A program made the translations under genes and the position numbers. A stretch of DNA of 64,000 nt from Welwitschia mirabilis (Eukaryota > Gnetophyta > Gnetopsida > Welwitschiales), in assembly GCA_051453625.1 (NCBI GenBank), contig JBOZIK010000001.1, positions 101,094,186-101,158,185 of the forward strand, written 5' to 3'. The first letter of the stretch is position 1; each line of letters begins with the position of its first letter. The notes beneath the pieces are model-generated. The model saw only the letters and a list, made by a program, of their open reading frames with translations, had not been told where the DNA came from and did not search any database. Below, in pieces: positions 44,746-57,072 of this stretch.

Positions 44746-45935
44746 GTTGCTTCCATCAATTGCTGCTTTAATTCTTGTGTGAATTTGAAACTGGCTTCAT
44801 AAATATGTCTATAACTTGATTCTCTATCAAATGGTGCTACAGCTGAACTTCACAATTTGAATTAATTCTTGAACATTAACTCTCTAATATAATGAAATAT
44901 AGGATTTTCTGATAATGCAATAGATGAAAGACTATCATGCTGAATTATTTTTGGACTTTGGTAGAATTCATTTAAATCTTCCAAAATCTTTCTCAAGCAA
45001 TGCTGGACATGATGTCGTGTTCGCTGCAACATACTCTACTTTTATACTTAACAATGATACAATTTGCTGCTTTTTTGAAATCTAGAAGAACCAACATAAT
45101 CTAATTTTAAAAATATATCCATAGGTGTTCTTTCTATCTTTACTATTTGCCTAACCACTATTTATGTATCCAACTAATTCAAAGTTGTTGCTTCTTTTCT
45201 TGCTTTAACATTTCTAAGAATGTGTTTTGTAGTATTCCAATGTTTCTAATGGTTTTTTCCATAAATCTAGATAAATAACTTATTTCAAAAAGAATCTATC
45301 ACCTTATACAACTTAATAAAATAAACTTCTAATTAATGATTTACAATATTGAGTTTATCGGCTTTATACCATCCTCCTTTATTAACTTTGTGTTCAGTGG
45401 TAGTGGGACATCAACTTCCTTATAGTCTTGCATCCTAAACCACTTTAATATTTCATTTCATATTTAGCCTGCAAAATAAAAATTCCATCAACTTATAGAT
45501 GAACTTTATTGCTAAGAAAATTCTATAGTGATCCCATATCTATGATTTTAAACTTCTCCTGCAGCAACACTTTTATTTCTATCATATTATTCTCATCGTC
45601 TCTAGTGAGAATCATATCATCAATGCACAGAACTAAAATCAAAATGCTTCCACTTTTATTATACCATGTATACAAAGTCTACTTACTCTCACTATACTTA
45701 AATTTATTTTACATAAGAAATGAATTCATATGTGCATACCACGCTCTCGGCAATTGCTTCAAGCACATTTTTTAACTTGCATATCATGCCCTCCTTGTCT
45801 ATAACTTCATAACCTAGAGGTTGTTTTATATATACTTCTTTCTTTAGCTTAACATTTAAGAATGTTGAATTCACATCTAAGTGATGCAGTCTCCAACTCT
45901 TTTGTGTAGCCATTGCTATTACTTGAAAAACCATT
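44746..45935 (-). pseudogene. pol: copia element A: reverse transcriptase and RNase H
   Basis: From 45,934 downwards the minus strand reads WRLHHLDVNSTFLNVKLKKE then VYIKQPLGYEV (RT with the first catalytic aspartate), CLKQLPRAWYAHMNSFLM after a frameshift, SILILVLCIDDMILTRDDEN (catalytic DD box as IDD), DGIFILQAKYEM, then RNase H: FELVGYINSG near 45,110 and KKQQIVSLLSIKVEYVAANT near 45,060-45,000, ending around 44,750. It is a different copia family from element B, with a fairly complete RT/RNase H but several stops. Confidence 0.88.
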
Positions 45936-46059
45936 TCCCTTCTTGAGACATTGAGAAATTTTCTTTGCCAAAGAGATCTTCATTCCTTTTAACAAGTTCC
46001 TCTGATAAAGCAAATTTAACCTCCTTTTCACTCATGTAAGAAAGTCTTTATGCTAGGGG

Positions 46060-47260
46060 CTTAAGTCTAGAATCACACTAACCTGTGCAATAGTATCCAT
46101 CACACATAAAACCTGGAGTGAATACAAAGAACTACTTTTCCTTCCTTTACAAATTATTAAGTTATTGTTGGCTATTTTCCATTCACCTATGTCAAAGTTA
46201 GTGTGACTGCCACATCTGATCAACCCATGGACACTAACTTCTTGTATACTTGTAGAACCTACCTTACATCTATTAAACAAGGCATTTCTCCTAAAATCAA
46301 CTGTAACGTTAATAGTTCCTTAGCCAAAAATCTCTAGATGTAGCTCATCTCCTAAGTGAACCTTGCTAGTGATAGATTCATTTAATGTATGAAACAAATG
46401 TTGATAAGGAGTCGCATGATAACATGCTCCACTATCAAGGATCCATTCATTATGTTTCTTTCCACAAGTGACAAACAAACCTAGATCTACAGAGAAGACT
46501 AGATCACACTTTGATTCTTATGTGATTTTTGTTTTTTGTTGTTCTTGTGCCCATTTGTAATAGTCTACCTTATGATGCCTCCTCTTTTGACATAAACGAC
46601 ATTGCTTCTTAATTCTAAATTTAGTTCTTTTGGATGGAGTCTTGCAATGGTTCATATGGACTAAACTTTACAACTTGTCCAACAACATCTCTTCTAACAT
46701 GTCTTGCAAGCATTGCACTAGTGAACAAGAACCTTCAAATCCTTAGCCTTAGTAGATTTGCTAATCATTGTTACAAAGCCTTCCCAAATTTCAAGAAGAG
46801 AATACAATAGTAACTCCTTTCATTTTGTGACCTAACAAGAAGTTAGAATTGAATCACAATAAATGATCTGTCAGAGAGGTATCTTCTTTCATTTGAAGGT
46901 TGTAAAACTTTCTTATCAAAACGATATTATTGATGATAGTTGAAGGTTGTATAACTTTCTTATCAACACGATATCATTGATGATAGTCTCCCTTTCATAT
47001 AAATCATGAAACTTCTTCCATAAGCATGTAGTACTAGTCTCTTTTGCAACATTGTTCTTGACGATTTGGCTGCGGCAAATTCTAATAGTTGCTAGTTCCT
47101 TTTTGTCATGCTTGTTCCATTGCTCCTTTGTCATTTTGTTTGGTCTTTTTCCTTCAGTAATGAATGCAAATCTCTCAACACCAAAAGGTCCATCAATGGC
47201 AGCTTCCAAATTAAGAAATTTTGTCACTTAAATTTCACCATGTCCACATCAATCATGGAA
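46060..47260 (-). pseudogene. gag: copia element A: gag, zinc knuckle, protease and pre-integrase
   Basis: The 103-codon open piece 47,227-46,916 is classical copia gag (KRPNKMTKEQWNKHDKKELA, then ATIRICRS, then LWKKFHDLYERET). At about 46,605-46,560 CRLCQKRRHHKVDYY is a zinc knuckle with the last cysteine lost. WILDSGACYHATPYQHLFHT near 46,440-46,380 is the retropepsin start with an intact DSG triad, and GEWKIANNNLIICKGRKSSS then LYSLQ near 46,175-46,105 is GAG-pre-integrase. Integrase is missing: this block runs into the pre-RT linker at about 46,050. Confidence 0.88.
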
Positions 47261-47308
47261 GAAGATGCCTCAATCATTCTTGCTTAATTTGTTTCCAAGC
47301 AGACCTGT

Positions 47309-47345
47309 GCTCAAATACCACCCTGTTAGGTAGGACATGAAGATG
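47309..47345 (-). promoter_or_regulatory. primer-binding-site-like sequence and LTR edge of element A
   Basis: The plus strand reads GCTCAAATACCACCCTGTTA, close to GCTCTGATACCA, the complement of the initiator-tRNA-Met primer site used by most plant copia elements, followed by TGTTAGGTAGG as the LTR terminus. It lies just upstream of gag on the correct side. Confidence 0.6.
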
Positions 47346-47399
47346 GAGATGAAAACACATGGAACAACATTATTGATTAACCACTTCTAGAATAACAAA

Positions 47400-49240
47400 T
47401 ACAAAACCAAAAAAATACAACATACATACCTACCACATCTACCTCAATGCAACAGTCAACTTTACATTAACTTGACAAGATTCAAAAGTGCCATCAAAAT
47501 AGAGTACGACATATCTAGTACATCTTGAGAAGTTTAGGCTGACAAGTGCATCCTTAGCACCTAAGAAGTTTGAGCTCATTCTTACAGGTGAAACATTAAC
47601 GATGGGAATGTTAGATTTCAAAAATTGGAGCTATATTAGATGCAAAATAATTGTGCATCCAATTTCTTCCATTGGCTCTTAAGCAACAAATTTCTGCTAG
47701 AATGTTTTCAGAAACTAAAAAGCTCCATTCTGAAAAAGGAAGGCTAGATCATCATAACATAATGAATGTTTGGTTGCCTAACTCCTTCACCATGAAAGAC
47801 TAGCCAAAAGTGAAGGGAGAAGAAAATTGAAATATGACAACAATGACATTGCATCTTCAAAATACAAGTCATTTTTTGCTTTTTTAGGAAATCCTTCGAT
47901 TCATGAACAACTAAATTACCACTAGATTAGATATAAGATTCTTTTCTTCTAAAAATCTTGAGTTATGCTTCTTTCAAAGCTGTCATAAACATGAGGAAGT
48001 GAATGACAAAAACCAATATTTACCTTTCATCCATGATTGAACCAATACCATTGTTAGCTAGATATTCAATATTGTTTAAGAGAACCGGATGTTTCTCATT
48101 GAAACAATAAAATGTCAACTTTCTACATTTGCGAACAATTTGTCTAATCACGGTAAGCAAAAAAGGAATTATAGTTTCAGGCTAAAAACTCGAAGAGTAT
48201 TACAATCTTCTGAGGACTTAAAATTATCCTCCCATGTCATTTCGAATTTTCATAAATATCCAAATGCATCAAAGTCTTTAATTGATCCTTTAATGTTAGC
48301 AAATCATTCCAAATTGGAAAACATCTAATAATATAACGATCTTTGGAAAAAAATTCAAAGTGATCTAGATATTTAGCCTTTAATACCCAAATCTCTTTTT
48401 GATTCTTTGTATGCGAACGCTCAACTATTTTAGGTAAGGAAAGATTTAACTCACGAAATCATTTTGAAACGAAACCTCCTTTTTCTTGTGATCTACTCAA
48501 GGAATCCCAATTTTAAAATAAACGACACATTCCATCAATGGTTTCCCACAAAAAAGTCCCATCCAACTTTGCCATGTGCTTAATAGCTTCAATAGAGTCT
48601 AGAGACACGATCAAATAAATTAATAAAAAATTAAAGACAATTTAGATGAGCTGAACTTTTCCTACTAGAGGGAGGGAAATCGCATTTCCGTCCTACTAAT
48701 CTTTTTGTCATCTTGTTGAGAACCATGAAAATATTTGTTATTGCTAATTTGTATACTTGAAATCCCTTTATTTTTTGAAACTCGAAGCAAATTTAATCTA
48801 GACTGGTGTCAGTCAAACCATAGCTTTAACTGAAAGTCCTCACTTATTATGGCCATTGAGGATGAAAACTGAGCCCTAAATAAAGACCCAATACCAGAGT
48901 GTAAGAAGTTCAGCATACGCAGAAATCAGAGTTAACTCCAAAGTCAAAGTCAAGGAATTCAAATTACACAGTCAACACGTGAAGAGTCAGAATTACAATT
49001 CAGGTCCTCAGGGTCCAAATCATGTGCTTCTGTGAAAAATATTACACAGAGAAATGTTAAGTGATCTTGATCTATAACAACCTACTAAATAAGACAAAGC
49101 ATATCAATTGTAGATAACTGCCAACAGTATACATCCACAGAAGAAATTTTCATATGTTTCTCTTGGAGCATCTTTCCAAATGATTGAGCTTCTTGTGAAT
49201 GAATTTGTGAATTGCAATTTGTTTCAACAAGATTCAACTG
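47400..49240. other. no gene recognised
   Basis: More mixed base composition than the left half. Open pieces at 47,621-47,439 (minus) and 48,089-48,328 (plus) show no family signature. The minus strand between 48,600 and 48,130 is moderately open (for example DSIEAIKHMAKLDGTFLWET) but I cannot name it. Confidence 0.35.
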
Positions 49241-49242
49241 CT

Positions 49243-50220
49243 CTGTCTACAGATGCTTATTGAAGGTGAATATTAGACAACTACATTTTACTTCTTATTC
49301 ATGAGAGAACAATTACATTCTTCCAATTACATTCTTGATTCTTTCACACTGCTTAGATCTATGTTTCTGGGAACAATTACATAAACCCCCCAGGTATGGA
49401 GTTAAATTAACCAGATGAATCTGATGAATGATAATGAAATTGCAACACAAAAATAAAAAAGGAAAAACCATAATAAACTATTATACAATGTTTCTAAATG
49501 CTGAAATTTTGCAAGAAGCTGCATTTTGTTCGATGTGCCTAAGAATTTGCTAACACTGCACCATATACTACAGATTGTGTTCACCTTTGGTAAGCATCAT
49601 TCACAGAGTAAACAGAAGGATGCATATTTATCAAAGACTCGTATCAATATTGTCACGAAGTGTAAGAATGTGCATTTTTCTCTGGTTGCATTCTTCCAAT
49701 TGATCGTGCCGTCTATAGATGCTTATTGAAGGTGAATATTAGACAACGACATTTTACTTCTTATTCATGAGAGAAGGTAGGTTTGCATGAGCATTTCGCA
49801 AACATATTTACTTGTTTGTTACAATGAAGAAATTCAACATACAGCATCTTTTATGAAAGAATCAAGAACACTGCTTAGATCTATCTTTTTGGGAACAATT
49901 ACATAAACCCCCAAGGTTTGGAGTTAAATTAACCAGATGAATCTGATGAATGATAATGAAATTGCAACACAAAAAAAAGGAAAAATCATAATAAACTATT
50001 ATACAATGTTTCTAAATGCTGAGATGTTGCAAGAAGCTGCATTTTGTTCAATATGGCAAAGAATTTGCTAACACTGCACCATATACTACAGACTGTGTTC
50101 ACCTTTGGTAAGCATCGTTCACAGAGTAAACAGAAAGATGCATATTTATCAAAGACTCGTATCAATATTGTCACGAAGTGCGAGAATGTGCATTTTTCTC
50201 TGGTTGCATTCTTCCAATTG
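49243..50220. repeat. recent tandem duplication of a host-gene 3' end (about 0.47-0.52 kb unit)
   Basis: GATGCTTATTGAAGGTGAAT starts near 49,250 and again near 49,717. The main shared block is 49,348-49,703 against 49,869-50,220, with about 95% identity by eye. Both copies end at the same CTTCCAATTG. The second copy carries an extra piece of about 55 bp near 49,775-49,865. Copy 2 joins the coding exon at 50,171-50,343, while copy 1 holds only the 3' UTR and the last few codons. Confidence 0.93.
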
Positions 50221-50343
50221 CTTGCGCCTCTTGGGAATGAGTAACTTTGTGCATTGTCACCTGTGATGCTGATGAGTGGGAACTTGCTAAAGCAGCATGG
50301 TAGGATGATACAGTAAGCTGTGCTAGAGCTGGTACAGCACCGC
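50171..50343 (-). CDS. last coding exon of an unidentified host gene
   Basis: On the minus strand an AACTTGCAG acceptor (plus-strand 50,344-50,352) precedes 173 nt with one open frame of 56 codons and a TGA stop at 50,173-50,171. The encoded C-terminus starts GAVPALAQLTVSSYHAALAS and continues SHSSASQVTMHKVTHSQEAQ; it is alanine/serine/glutamine-rich and free of stops, unlike the TE debris around it. A thymine-rich stretch follows that reads as a 3' UTR and is the part duplicated in tandem. I do not recognise the family, and no upstream exon is identifiable before the LINE at 52.3 kb, so the remainder would lie beyond a long intron or be lost. Confidence 0.5.
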
Positions 50344-50439
50344 CTGCAAGTTAATGAATATATTGTGTCAAAATTTAAAATTTATACCTAGGAGAAAAAA
50401 ATTAAATGGGCCATAATAAACACTATATCAGGCAAAGTA

Positions 50440-51900
50440 CTAGAAAATTAGAAAACACTAAGACTTCTGACATTTTCCTGAATTCTTGATAAATGTATCA
50501 AGCAATAGCATGTTGCTAACCAAAGATAGCTATTTAATGAGGACTTTCAAAATTCTCTGGTTTTTCACAAAAATAACATCAACATTTGCTGCATATAACC
50601 ATGCATATACATGAGTCACTCTGTAAATGTTTCATGATTTAACTTTTTCATCCACAGCAGTTTAAAGTATGAGCAAAGTATTTCTAAACAAAAAAGTACA
50701 ATAAACCCTTTCAAAAGAACAAAGAAGTACAAGATGGCAACTAAAAAGAATAAACAAAGTAAGATGTTATATTTTGTGTTTGGCTCTATAATATTTACAG
50801 CAGGAAAAAGAATAATAGTTCAGGGAAAAGAATAAAAAGAAAGATAGGCAAGAAAAACAGCAAGCAGAAAATAAAACACATACAAAATTAACATTGTTTA
50901 GGCCCTTTTACCATGGTTTCATGGAAACCAGCACAGAACTCTTAGATTTGGTTATCATGATCAGTAGTCACAAGAAGCACAAGCTGTTCCACTAGCTGCA
51001 GCCAAAACCCTTCAAAATAGTACAGTTTACTGCCCTCCATCAAAATCCGAACCTTTTATAATACTAGGGTTTAAAGCCAACCCTAAAACTACATTGACCC
51101 ACCACCAAAGGCCTCTTTTCTCTTATTATTAATGAATGCCCATTTCACAACACGTATAAGGTTAAAAATAACATAGGAGTAAACAAAGGTTTGGCATCAG
51201 AATATCTAAGAAACAAGACGTAGCAAGTTGTCTAAGCACTCTTTTTCGCAAGCTAGAATTCCGGTAAGCAATAAGCTCCATATCACTATGATGAAAGTAG
51301 TTGGACCAATCAAGTATTAGGACTAGGATAAACAAGAAAGAAAATTAAAGAATGGCCAGATGCTAAGTAAAAGGTGACCTGAAGATATTCTCAAGGCTGA
51401 TATTTTCCTGATTTGTTGATAACATATCAAGAAACAGCATGTTGATAACCTAAGCAACTATCCAATGATAACTTCCCAAATTCTCTGGTTCTTAACAAAA
51501 ACTTCATAGCTATCCAATGACGATCTTCAAAGTTCTTTGGTTCTTAGCAATGACAACTTCAACCATTTACTACGTATAGCATTGCATATACATTAGTTAC
51601 ACTTACAATGTTTCATTATTAACTTTTCCAAAAACAAAAATTACAAGGTGGCAACTAATAATAATAATAAGTTAACATTTACCGTTTTAGGTATGTCTCT
51701 ATGTAATACTTAAAAAGGGAAAAAATCAATAGTTTTAGAGAAATAAGATGTAGAAAAGTTGCCTCTTAGCATATTGCTTTGTGACACACAATTCTTTTAG
51801 GCAACAAGCTCTATATGCCAATAATGGAGGCATTTGAATCACTGAGGTATTGAGGACAAGCATAAACACGACAGAAAGTTACAACATGGACAATATAAAA
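50440..51900. repeat. older direct duplication in the putative intron (offset about 0.93 kb)
   Basis: ATTTTCCTGAATTCTTGATA near 50,470 pairs with ATTTTCCTGATTTGTTGATA near 51,403, both continuing through CAGCATGTTG-like, AATTCTCTGGTT and CATGCATATACAT / ATTGCATATACAT sequence. AGCAATAAGCTCCATAT near 51,268 pairs with GGCAACAAGCTCTATAT near 51,800. The first copy is longer by about 0.4 kb (roughly 50,870-51,180). A short TAA microsatellite lies at about 51,656-51,672. Confidence 0.75.
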
Positions 51901-51904
51901 GGAG

Positions 51905-52265
51905 ATCACTTATAACCTGTCTAAAACACAGTTTTTCCTATTAGTCCAAATGAATGGTTCAAAAAGAAGATGTCAAAAAATGGAGGGTGTCCAGAAAGCC
52001 TTAGAATGGCTACAACTATTATCAATTGATGAATGAATTCAACACACAAGATATAATATAGAGACCATATGTAAAATGGACTAAATCCCAATGCAACTTG
52101 TTGCTTTTTCACCATCAATTTTATACAAAGTTGTTGTTCAATATAAGAATGGATTTAAGAACAGATAGGCTCCACGTTCCCTTTCTAAATGTTGCATTTT
52201 CTCAAATATTCTCTTAGTAGTAACCGGTCCTAAACAAGAAGGAGCAGAAGATGACCTCCAGCGCA
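51905..52265. other. no gene recognised
   Basis: Transition between the duplicated intron-like block and the LINE ORF1. Small ORFs on both strands have no signature. Confidence 0.35.
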
Positions 52266-52529
52266 TTAAAGCTTGGGTAAAGGTGTAGGTTCTGGCCGCG
52301 GAACATGGGACCTCTGCCATGGTGAGTTGTGTGAGAGGCTCATGCAAGGATTGATGCAAAGCAGCATTGGCGCATGCAGTGTTGCAGCAGTGACATGTGC
52401 TTTCTCTATGCAGTGTCTGTCTTCCGATGTCAAGCAGTTTCTGTTGAGGGGTGTTTTGCAGTGGGGTTCCTTCCCCATTCGTGGTAAATCTCCATTCCTG
52501 AGTTTGGATGGCTTTCTCTAATTTAGGAA

Positions 52530-53160
52530 AAGAACAATGCCCTTGGCATTTCTATGCCAGGGGAGGTGTGTGAAGCCCCAGAATTCAACTTTAAGCATAG
52601 TTTGCTGGGTAAATTCATCTCTGTGCATCCTCGACCTGACATAGATTTGGTTGATTCGTGGGTGGCATAGAAGAGGCCTGTCACACAGGTACAAGTTTTA
52701 GCAATAGCAGACGAAGTGATTCTTTTTGTTTTTCGATTGAAGGATAACCACAATGACATCCTGAGTGGCGCTCTGTGGTTCTTGGGTGTTAAGAGGCCTT
52801 GCCTTCACACCATGGAACAAGGATTACAAGTGTGAAAGAAACTGTTCAAAACTATGCCTATTTAGATCAGACTAGTGAGTTCCCACTGCAGTATTGGGAT
52901 AAAGTTTTTATGAAGAACATAGGTAAAGTTCTGGGAATCTTATTAACTTAGACAATGTTACAATTAAACAGACCCAACTTGTTTTGGCTAGTCTCTATGT
53001 TTGGATGGAAGTTGAGAAATGATGAATAGAAGACAGCTTCCGTACAGTCCAAATGGGGCAGAATGGAGGTAAATGTTGAGTTTAAAAATGGCCCAATTCC
53101 TTGCTAAATTTGTGCAAGGCAGGAGATTCAGCTAAATATTGCAGGGAGTCTCAGCCAGCT
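52530..53160 (+). pseudogene. LINE ORF1: DUF4283 domain and zinc knuckle
   Basis: EAPEFNFKHSLLGKFISVHP (52,575-52,635) opens the DUF4283 fold. VQVLAIADEVILFVFRLKDN (52,690-52,750), then LSGALWFLG and LQYWDKVFMKNIGKVLGILL (52,890-52,950) match its later strands. Near 53,097-53,145 a zinc knuckle can be read across a frameshift, CxICAR and GDSAKYC, with its histidine changed to aspartate. ORF1 proteins of this type bind RNA for retrotransposition. Stops and shifts are present. The 82-codon open piece at 52,273-52,518 may be the N-terminus but shows no domain. Confidence 0.8.
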
Positions 53161-53237
53161 AAGTTACTAAAAGGACAGGACCAAAACTTGAAACTAGTGT
53201 AGAACAAACACAGAAGAAACTGTAAACAAGTTCAAAG

Positions 53238-53345
53238 TGTTACCAGACTCGTGGCGAGGTCCTGCGAGTCTCTCCAGGAGTACTCGGTGAGCCTCGTGAG
53301 TCTGGCGAGTCCACGACTGTCGGACTCGTCTCGGCGAGTAAAAAC
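53238..53345. repeat. left subterminal ACTCG/CGAGT array of the hAT element
   Basis: ACTCG at 53,247, 53,282 and 53,324 and CGAGT at 53,265, 53,306 and 53,335: three copies per orientation within 93 bp, in a locally GC-rich segment. By analogy with other hAT elements these are probable transposase-binding sites. Confidence 0.85.
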
Positions 53346-54712
53346 CAAAAAGGTCATTTTTTGGAGGGTCTTTATAAACGCTGGAGACTCCCAAAAGCAT
53401 TGCTCAGCGCATAATCTTTCCTTCTGAGTCCCTGATAACAGACTTTCAAACCAAAACGACGGTGTTCACTGAGAAAAAAACTATGTGCTTCGCTATAGAA
53501 GTCAGAGGTAACAATTCTAAAGCCTGCGAAATTACAGGTTTGAGGTTTTTATTATTTCTAATTTTCTATTGATTCTGCTTTTCAATCCAAACATGATTAT
53601 TAGTTTCCGGCCTTTCGTTTAACAATTCCTTAGCCTAATACATGGCAATGCATGCATATTATGCCTTGAAGATTCTATATAGGATTCTAAACAAATATGG
53701 CTTTGATTGAGCTTTATCTAATGGTCTTTAGTTGAATGAAAGCTAGTTTTTTTTGTTTGCTACATACATACTCTCTTTTGGATGCTAGTTTCTGTAGAAG
53801 CTGTTGACAACCATCCTATTTTTTTTGTAGGGTTGATTTGCATATAAAACTAATATCCTTTAAGATCACAAGGCTGTCAATTACGTTACAGGGCAAACAT
53901 TTTGAAATGCAAATTATAGAAAGGGTTAGATTTTTCATGAAATCAAAAAGATGCTATAGATGTCAATCATGTCATACATTTTATGTGAGACATTTGTTAG
54001 ATAATTATTTTGATTGACATTTGTTAGATGATCAGATCTACTCAGATATAATTTGTTCATAATTGGATTTAGGCCCTTTTCTGTGAGACATATATTCTTT
54101 AGTAAGTCCAAATTGATAGGATTTGTATATATTTTTGTGTCTCATTTTCTTCCATTCTTTGTTATTTAGGTCACTTTTATGCACATATGACATTTCTAAT
54201 TTTTATGCACTTTTTGCTTTTCAAGTTGGTAACCGTAAAGGCATAAAGTAGAGTTAATGGCACCCAAGAGAAAAAAGACAGAAACATCTAAATCAAAGGG
54301 CAAACGACCAATGCAAGAAGGATAGCTAACAACAAGAAGCTGTGTGGGATGTACTTGTAAAATTGTGTAAAGATGGCTTGTGGAGATATGCAAAATTTGA
54401 GTAACGCACAATTGATTCAAAAGGCCAAACCGTACATTGTTCTTTTTGTGATGGTCAGATGCATAATGGCATTAGCAAGTTCAAGTTTCATCTTGCACGG
54501 GCTACTCAAAGAGGTGTAATCCCATCCCCTCAAGTTCCTAATGAAGTACATTTACCTACCCAATTTCACTTGGAGGAATTTCAAAGAAAAAAAGCACAAC
54601 TGGCACAAATACATGGAAAATCATTTGCTAGTCATGCTTCCACTACCTATGACCTGAGTGAGCAGATCAGGGACACAAGTCAATCTCAATCATAAAGGGA
54701 AACGGATACGCC

Positions 54713-54722
54713 NNNNNNNNNN
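54713..54722. other. assembly gap, 10 N
   Basis: Short run of undetermined bases inside transposase exon 1. Confidence 0.99.
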
Positions 54723-56186
54723 ACTACCATTGGTCCTCCTGAGCGGAAGGGCAAAACGTCCACAACTTCATCTCATATTGGATCATATTTTCAAGCGCCT
54801 ATGTCTCAGAGTGGTAAGCAAAGATAGCAATCAATTCTCGATTTTGTATTCTTCAATTCTTCTCATTGTGTTTTCTCGTCATTAACTCATTACAAATTTA
54901 CAATATCAATTTATTATTGTAGTTCCTGGCCCAACAAGCTATTAATGGCATGGGATGCTTTTCAAAAGATTTGGCTAGCTATGCACCAAAAAAGGTGGCA
55001 AACTTCTTTTATCAATATTGCATACCTTTCAATGTGGCAAGATCCCCATAGTTTAAAGAGATGATAGAGGTTGTTTCCTCTATTAAGGTTAAGCTCGAGC
55101 CTCCCTCTTATGAACAACTTTGTGGAAAATTCTTGGATGACCAAATTGAGGTATTTGTAATTCAATGTTTTGTTTCCTTATTGACTGATTTCTGGTTTGT
55201 GAAACTATGAATTAAATAATGAATTGATTTTATTATTTTTTATTTTTTCCGTAGGTAGTGAAGGCCATTATTGAGCACAAGAAGAAATCATGGTCAAGGA
55301 TTGGATGCACAATAATGATAGACAGATGGAAAGATGCAAGAAGATGTGAATTTGTTAATTTTTGGGTTAGTAGTGGACAGCACAGTATTTTTTTTTACAG
55401 AGTATTGATGTAACACATAGAGTAAAAAATTCTACTTTCATGACCTTTATCATTAAAGAGGTAATTGAGGAAGTTGGACCATCCAATGTCATCCAAATCA
55501 TTATTGATCATGCATCTGCATGTGTGAGATCTAGACACAATAGCCTCACATCTTTTGGACACCATGTGGTGCACATTCATTAGATTTGCTATTGGAGGAT
55601 TTAGGCAAGCTGCCTTGGGTAAAGTATAAAATATCTATTACTCTATTTTATAGTTTATGAATTAACTTTTACTATCTTGATTTTGAAATCATTTTTCAGG
55701 TTAAAGAAGTGGTTGATAATTGTAAAAGAATTACCAAGTTTATCTACACTCATGGCATCCTTTGATATCTTTTTCTAAGGCAGAGCAAAGGTAAAGAAAT
55801 TTCAAGGCCAAATACGACTAGATTTGCTATACATTTTTTGTCTTTGTTTGGCTTATTGGATGCTAGAGTGCAGGCTCATTTCAGGGGAATGGGTCAAAAT
55901 CTCGTACTACTAATTTAGTATAGCATTTTGCAATTTGCAGGTATTGAGTATTGACAATTGTATTGCATTATTACTTGTTTGTTTTTAATTGTTTGTACAG
56001 AAGGTTTGATGACTTTCTACAGCTCTGTAGAAGCAAGCAAGGTATGGATGTTGCATCACTTGTGAAAGAAAGTCATTACCCATTTTGAAGTACTATGGAA
56101 GAAGTCATGAAGGCATATTGCAACTTTGCAATTACATTTTATATAATAAATCAAGGTTATTTCAAATTCAAATCTAAAATCAAGTA

Positions 56187-56286
56187 NNNNNNNNNNNNNN
56201 NNNNNNNNNNNNNNNNNNNNNNNNNNNNNNNNNNNNNNNNNNNNNNNNNNNNNNNNNNNNNNNNNNNNNNNNNNNNNNNNNNNNNN
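56187..56286. other. assembly gap, 100 N
   Basis: Exactly 100 N, a conventional placeholder for unknown gap length, within the transposase between the DUF659 part and the LRMVDSYQMSMGY-like region. Confidence 0.99.
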
Positions 56287-56972
56287 AATGAAGTGACCTT
56301 GTATAGATTTCAGAGCCTCTTGTCCGCGCACTATGCTTGGTGAATAGTTATCAAATGTCCATGGGCTATGTTTATAAGGCAAGAAACGTGCAAAGGAGAG
56401 TATCAAAAAGTAAGAATATGAATTTGGTAATTCTAATTTAGAAATGAGTGTGTTATTATGAAAATAGTTTTTTAGGGCAAATAAATTTTCATTCCTCACT
56501 TCCTAAATAGGTACTACGAAAATGATGAGGATAAATTTCAGCATATTTTGGACATAATTACTCAAAGGTGGGATAAGACTTTCCACAAGCCAATCCATGG
56601 TGTTGCCCATCTATTGAATCCAATGTTTTGTTATGAACCAAATTTCAATCCAGATGATACTGAAATTCGTATGAATTTCTGTGAGGTTGTGGAAAGAATG
56701 TACCCCACAACATAGGAACCAGTGATGATGTATGATGAATTGCATCAATTCATTAACCAATCACTAGATGCATTTTCAAAAGATGCAATGTAGTCAACAA
56801 AGACACTCCGCCGAGGTATATAATCTATTTTTATTTGAAATTCCAATGTTTAACTTTTGTGATATGCTAAGTTGAGTTAGTCATGATTTTGCTAATAATT
56901 TTATGCCCTTTCAATTGAAATGCATGGTGGGATGGGTTTGGCTTCTCCTTGCCTAATTTGAGGAAGTTTCCT

Positions 56973-57072
56973 NNNNNNNNNNNNNNNNNNNNNNNNNNNN
57001 NNNNNNNNNNNNNNNNNNNNNNNNNNNNNNNNNNNNNNNNNNNNNNNNNNNNNNNNNNNNNNNNNNNNNNNN
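56973..57072. other. assembly gap, 100 N, probably without missing sequence
   Basis: Exactly 100 N. AGTTTCCT stands on both sides (56,965-56,972 and 57,073-57,080). Overlapping the two copies gives a continuous frame through the dimerisation domain, so the flanks seem to overlap. Confidence 0.95.

Noticed and set aside
52138-52478. Minus-strand ORFs at 52,138-52,359 and 52,266-52,478
   Set aside because: They are antisense to the probable LINE ORF1 N-terminus and have no motif.
56095-56343. Plus- and minus-strand ORFs crossing the 100-N gap near 56.2 kb
   Set aside because: Extended artificially through N; only the transposase frame on the plus strand is meaningful.
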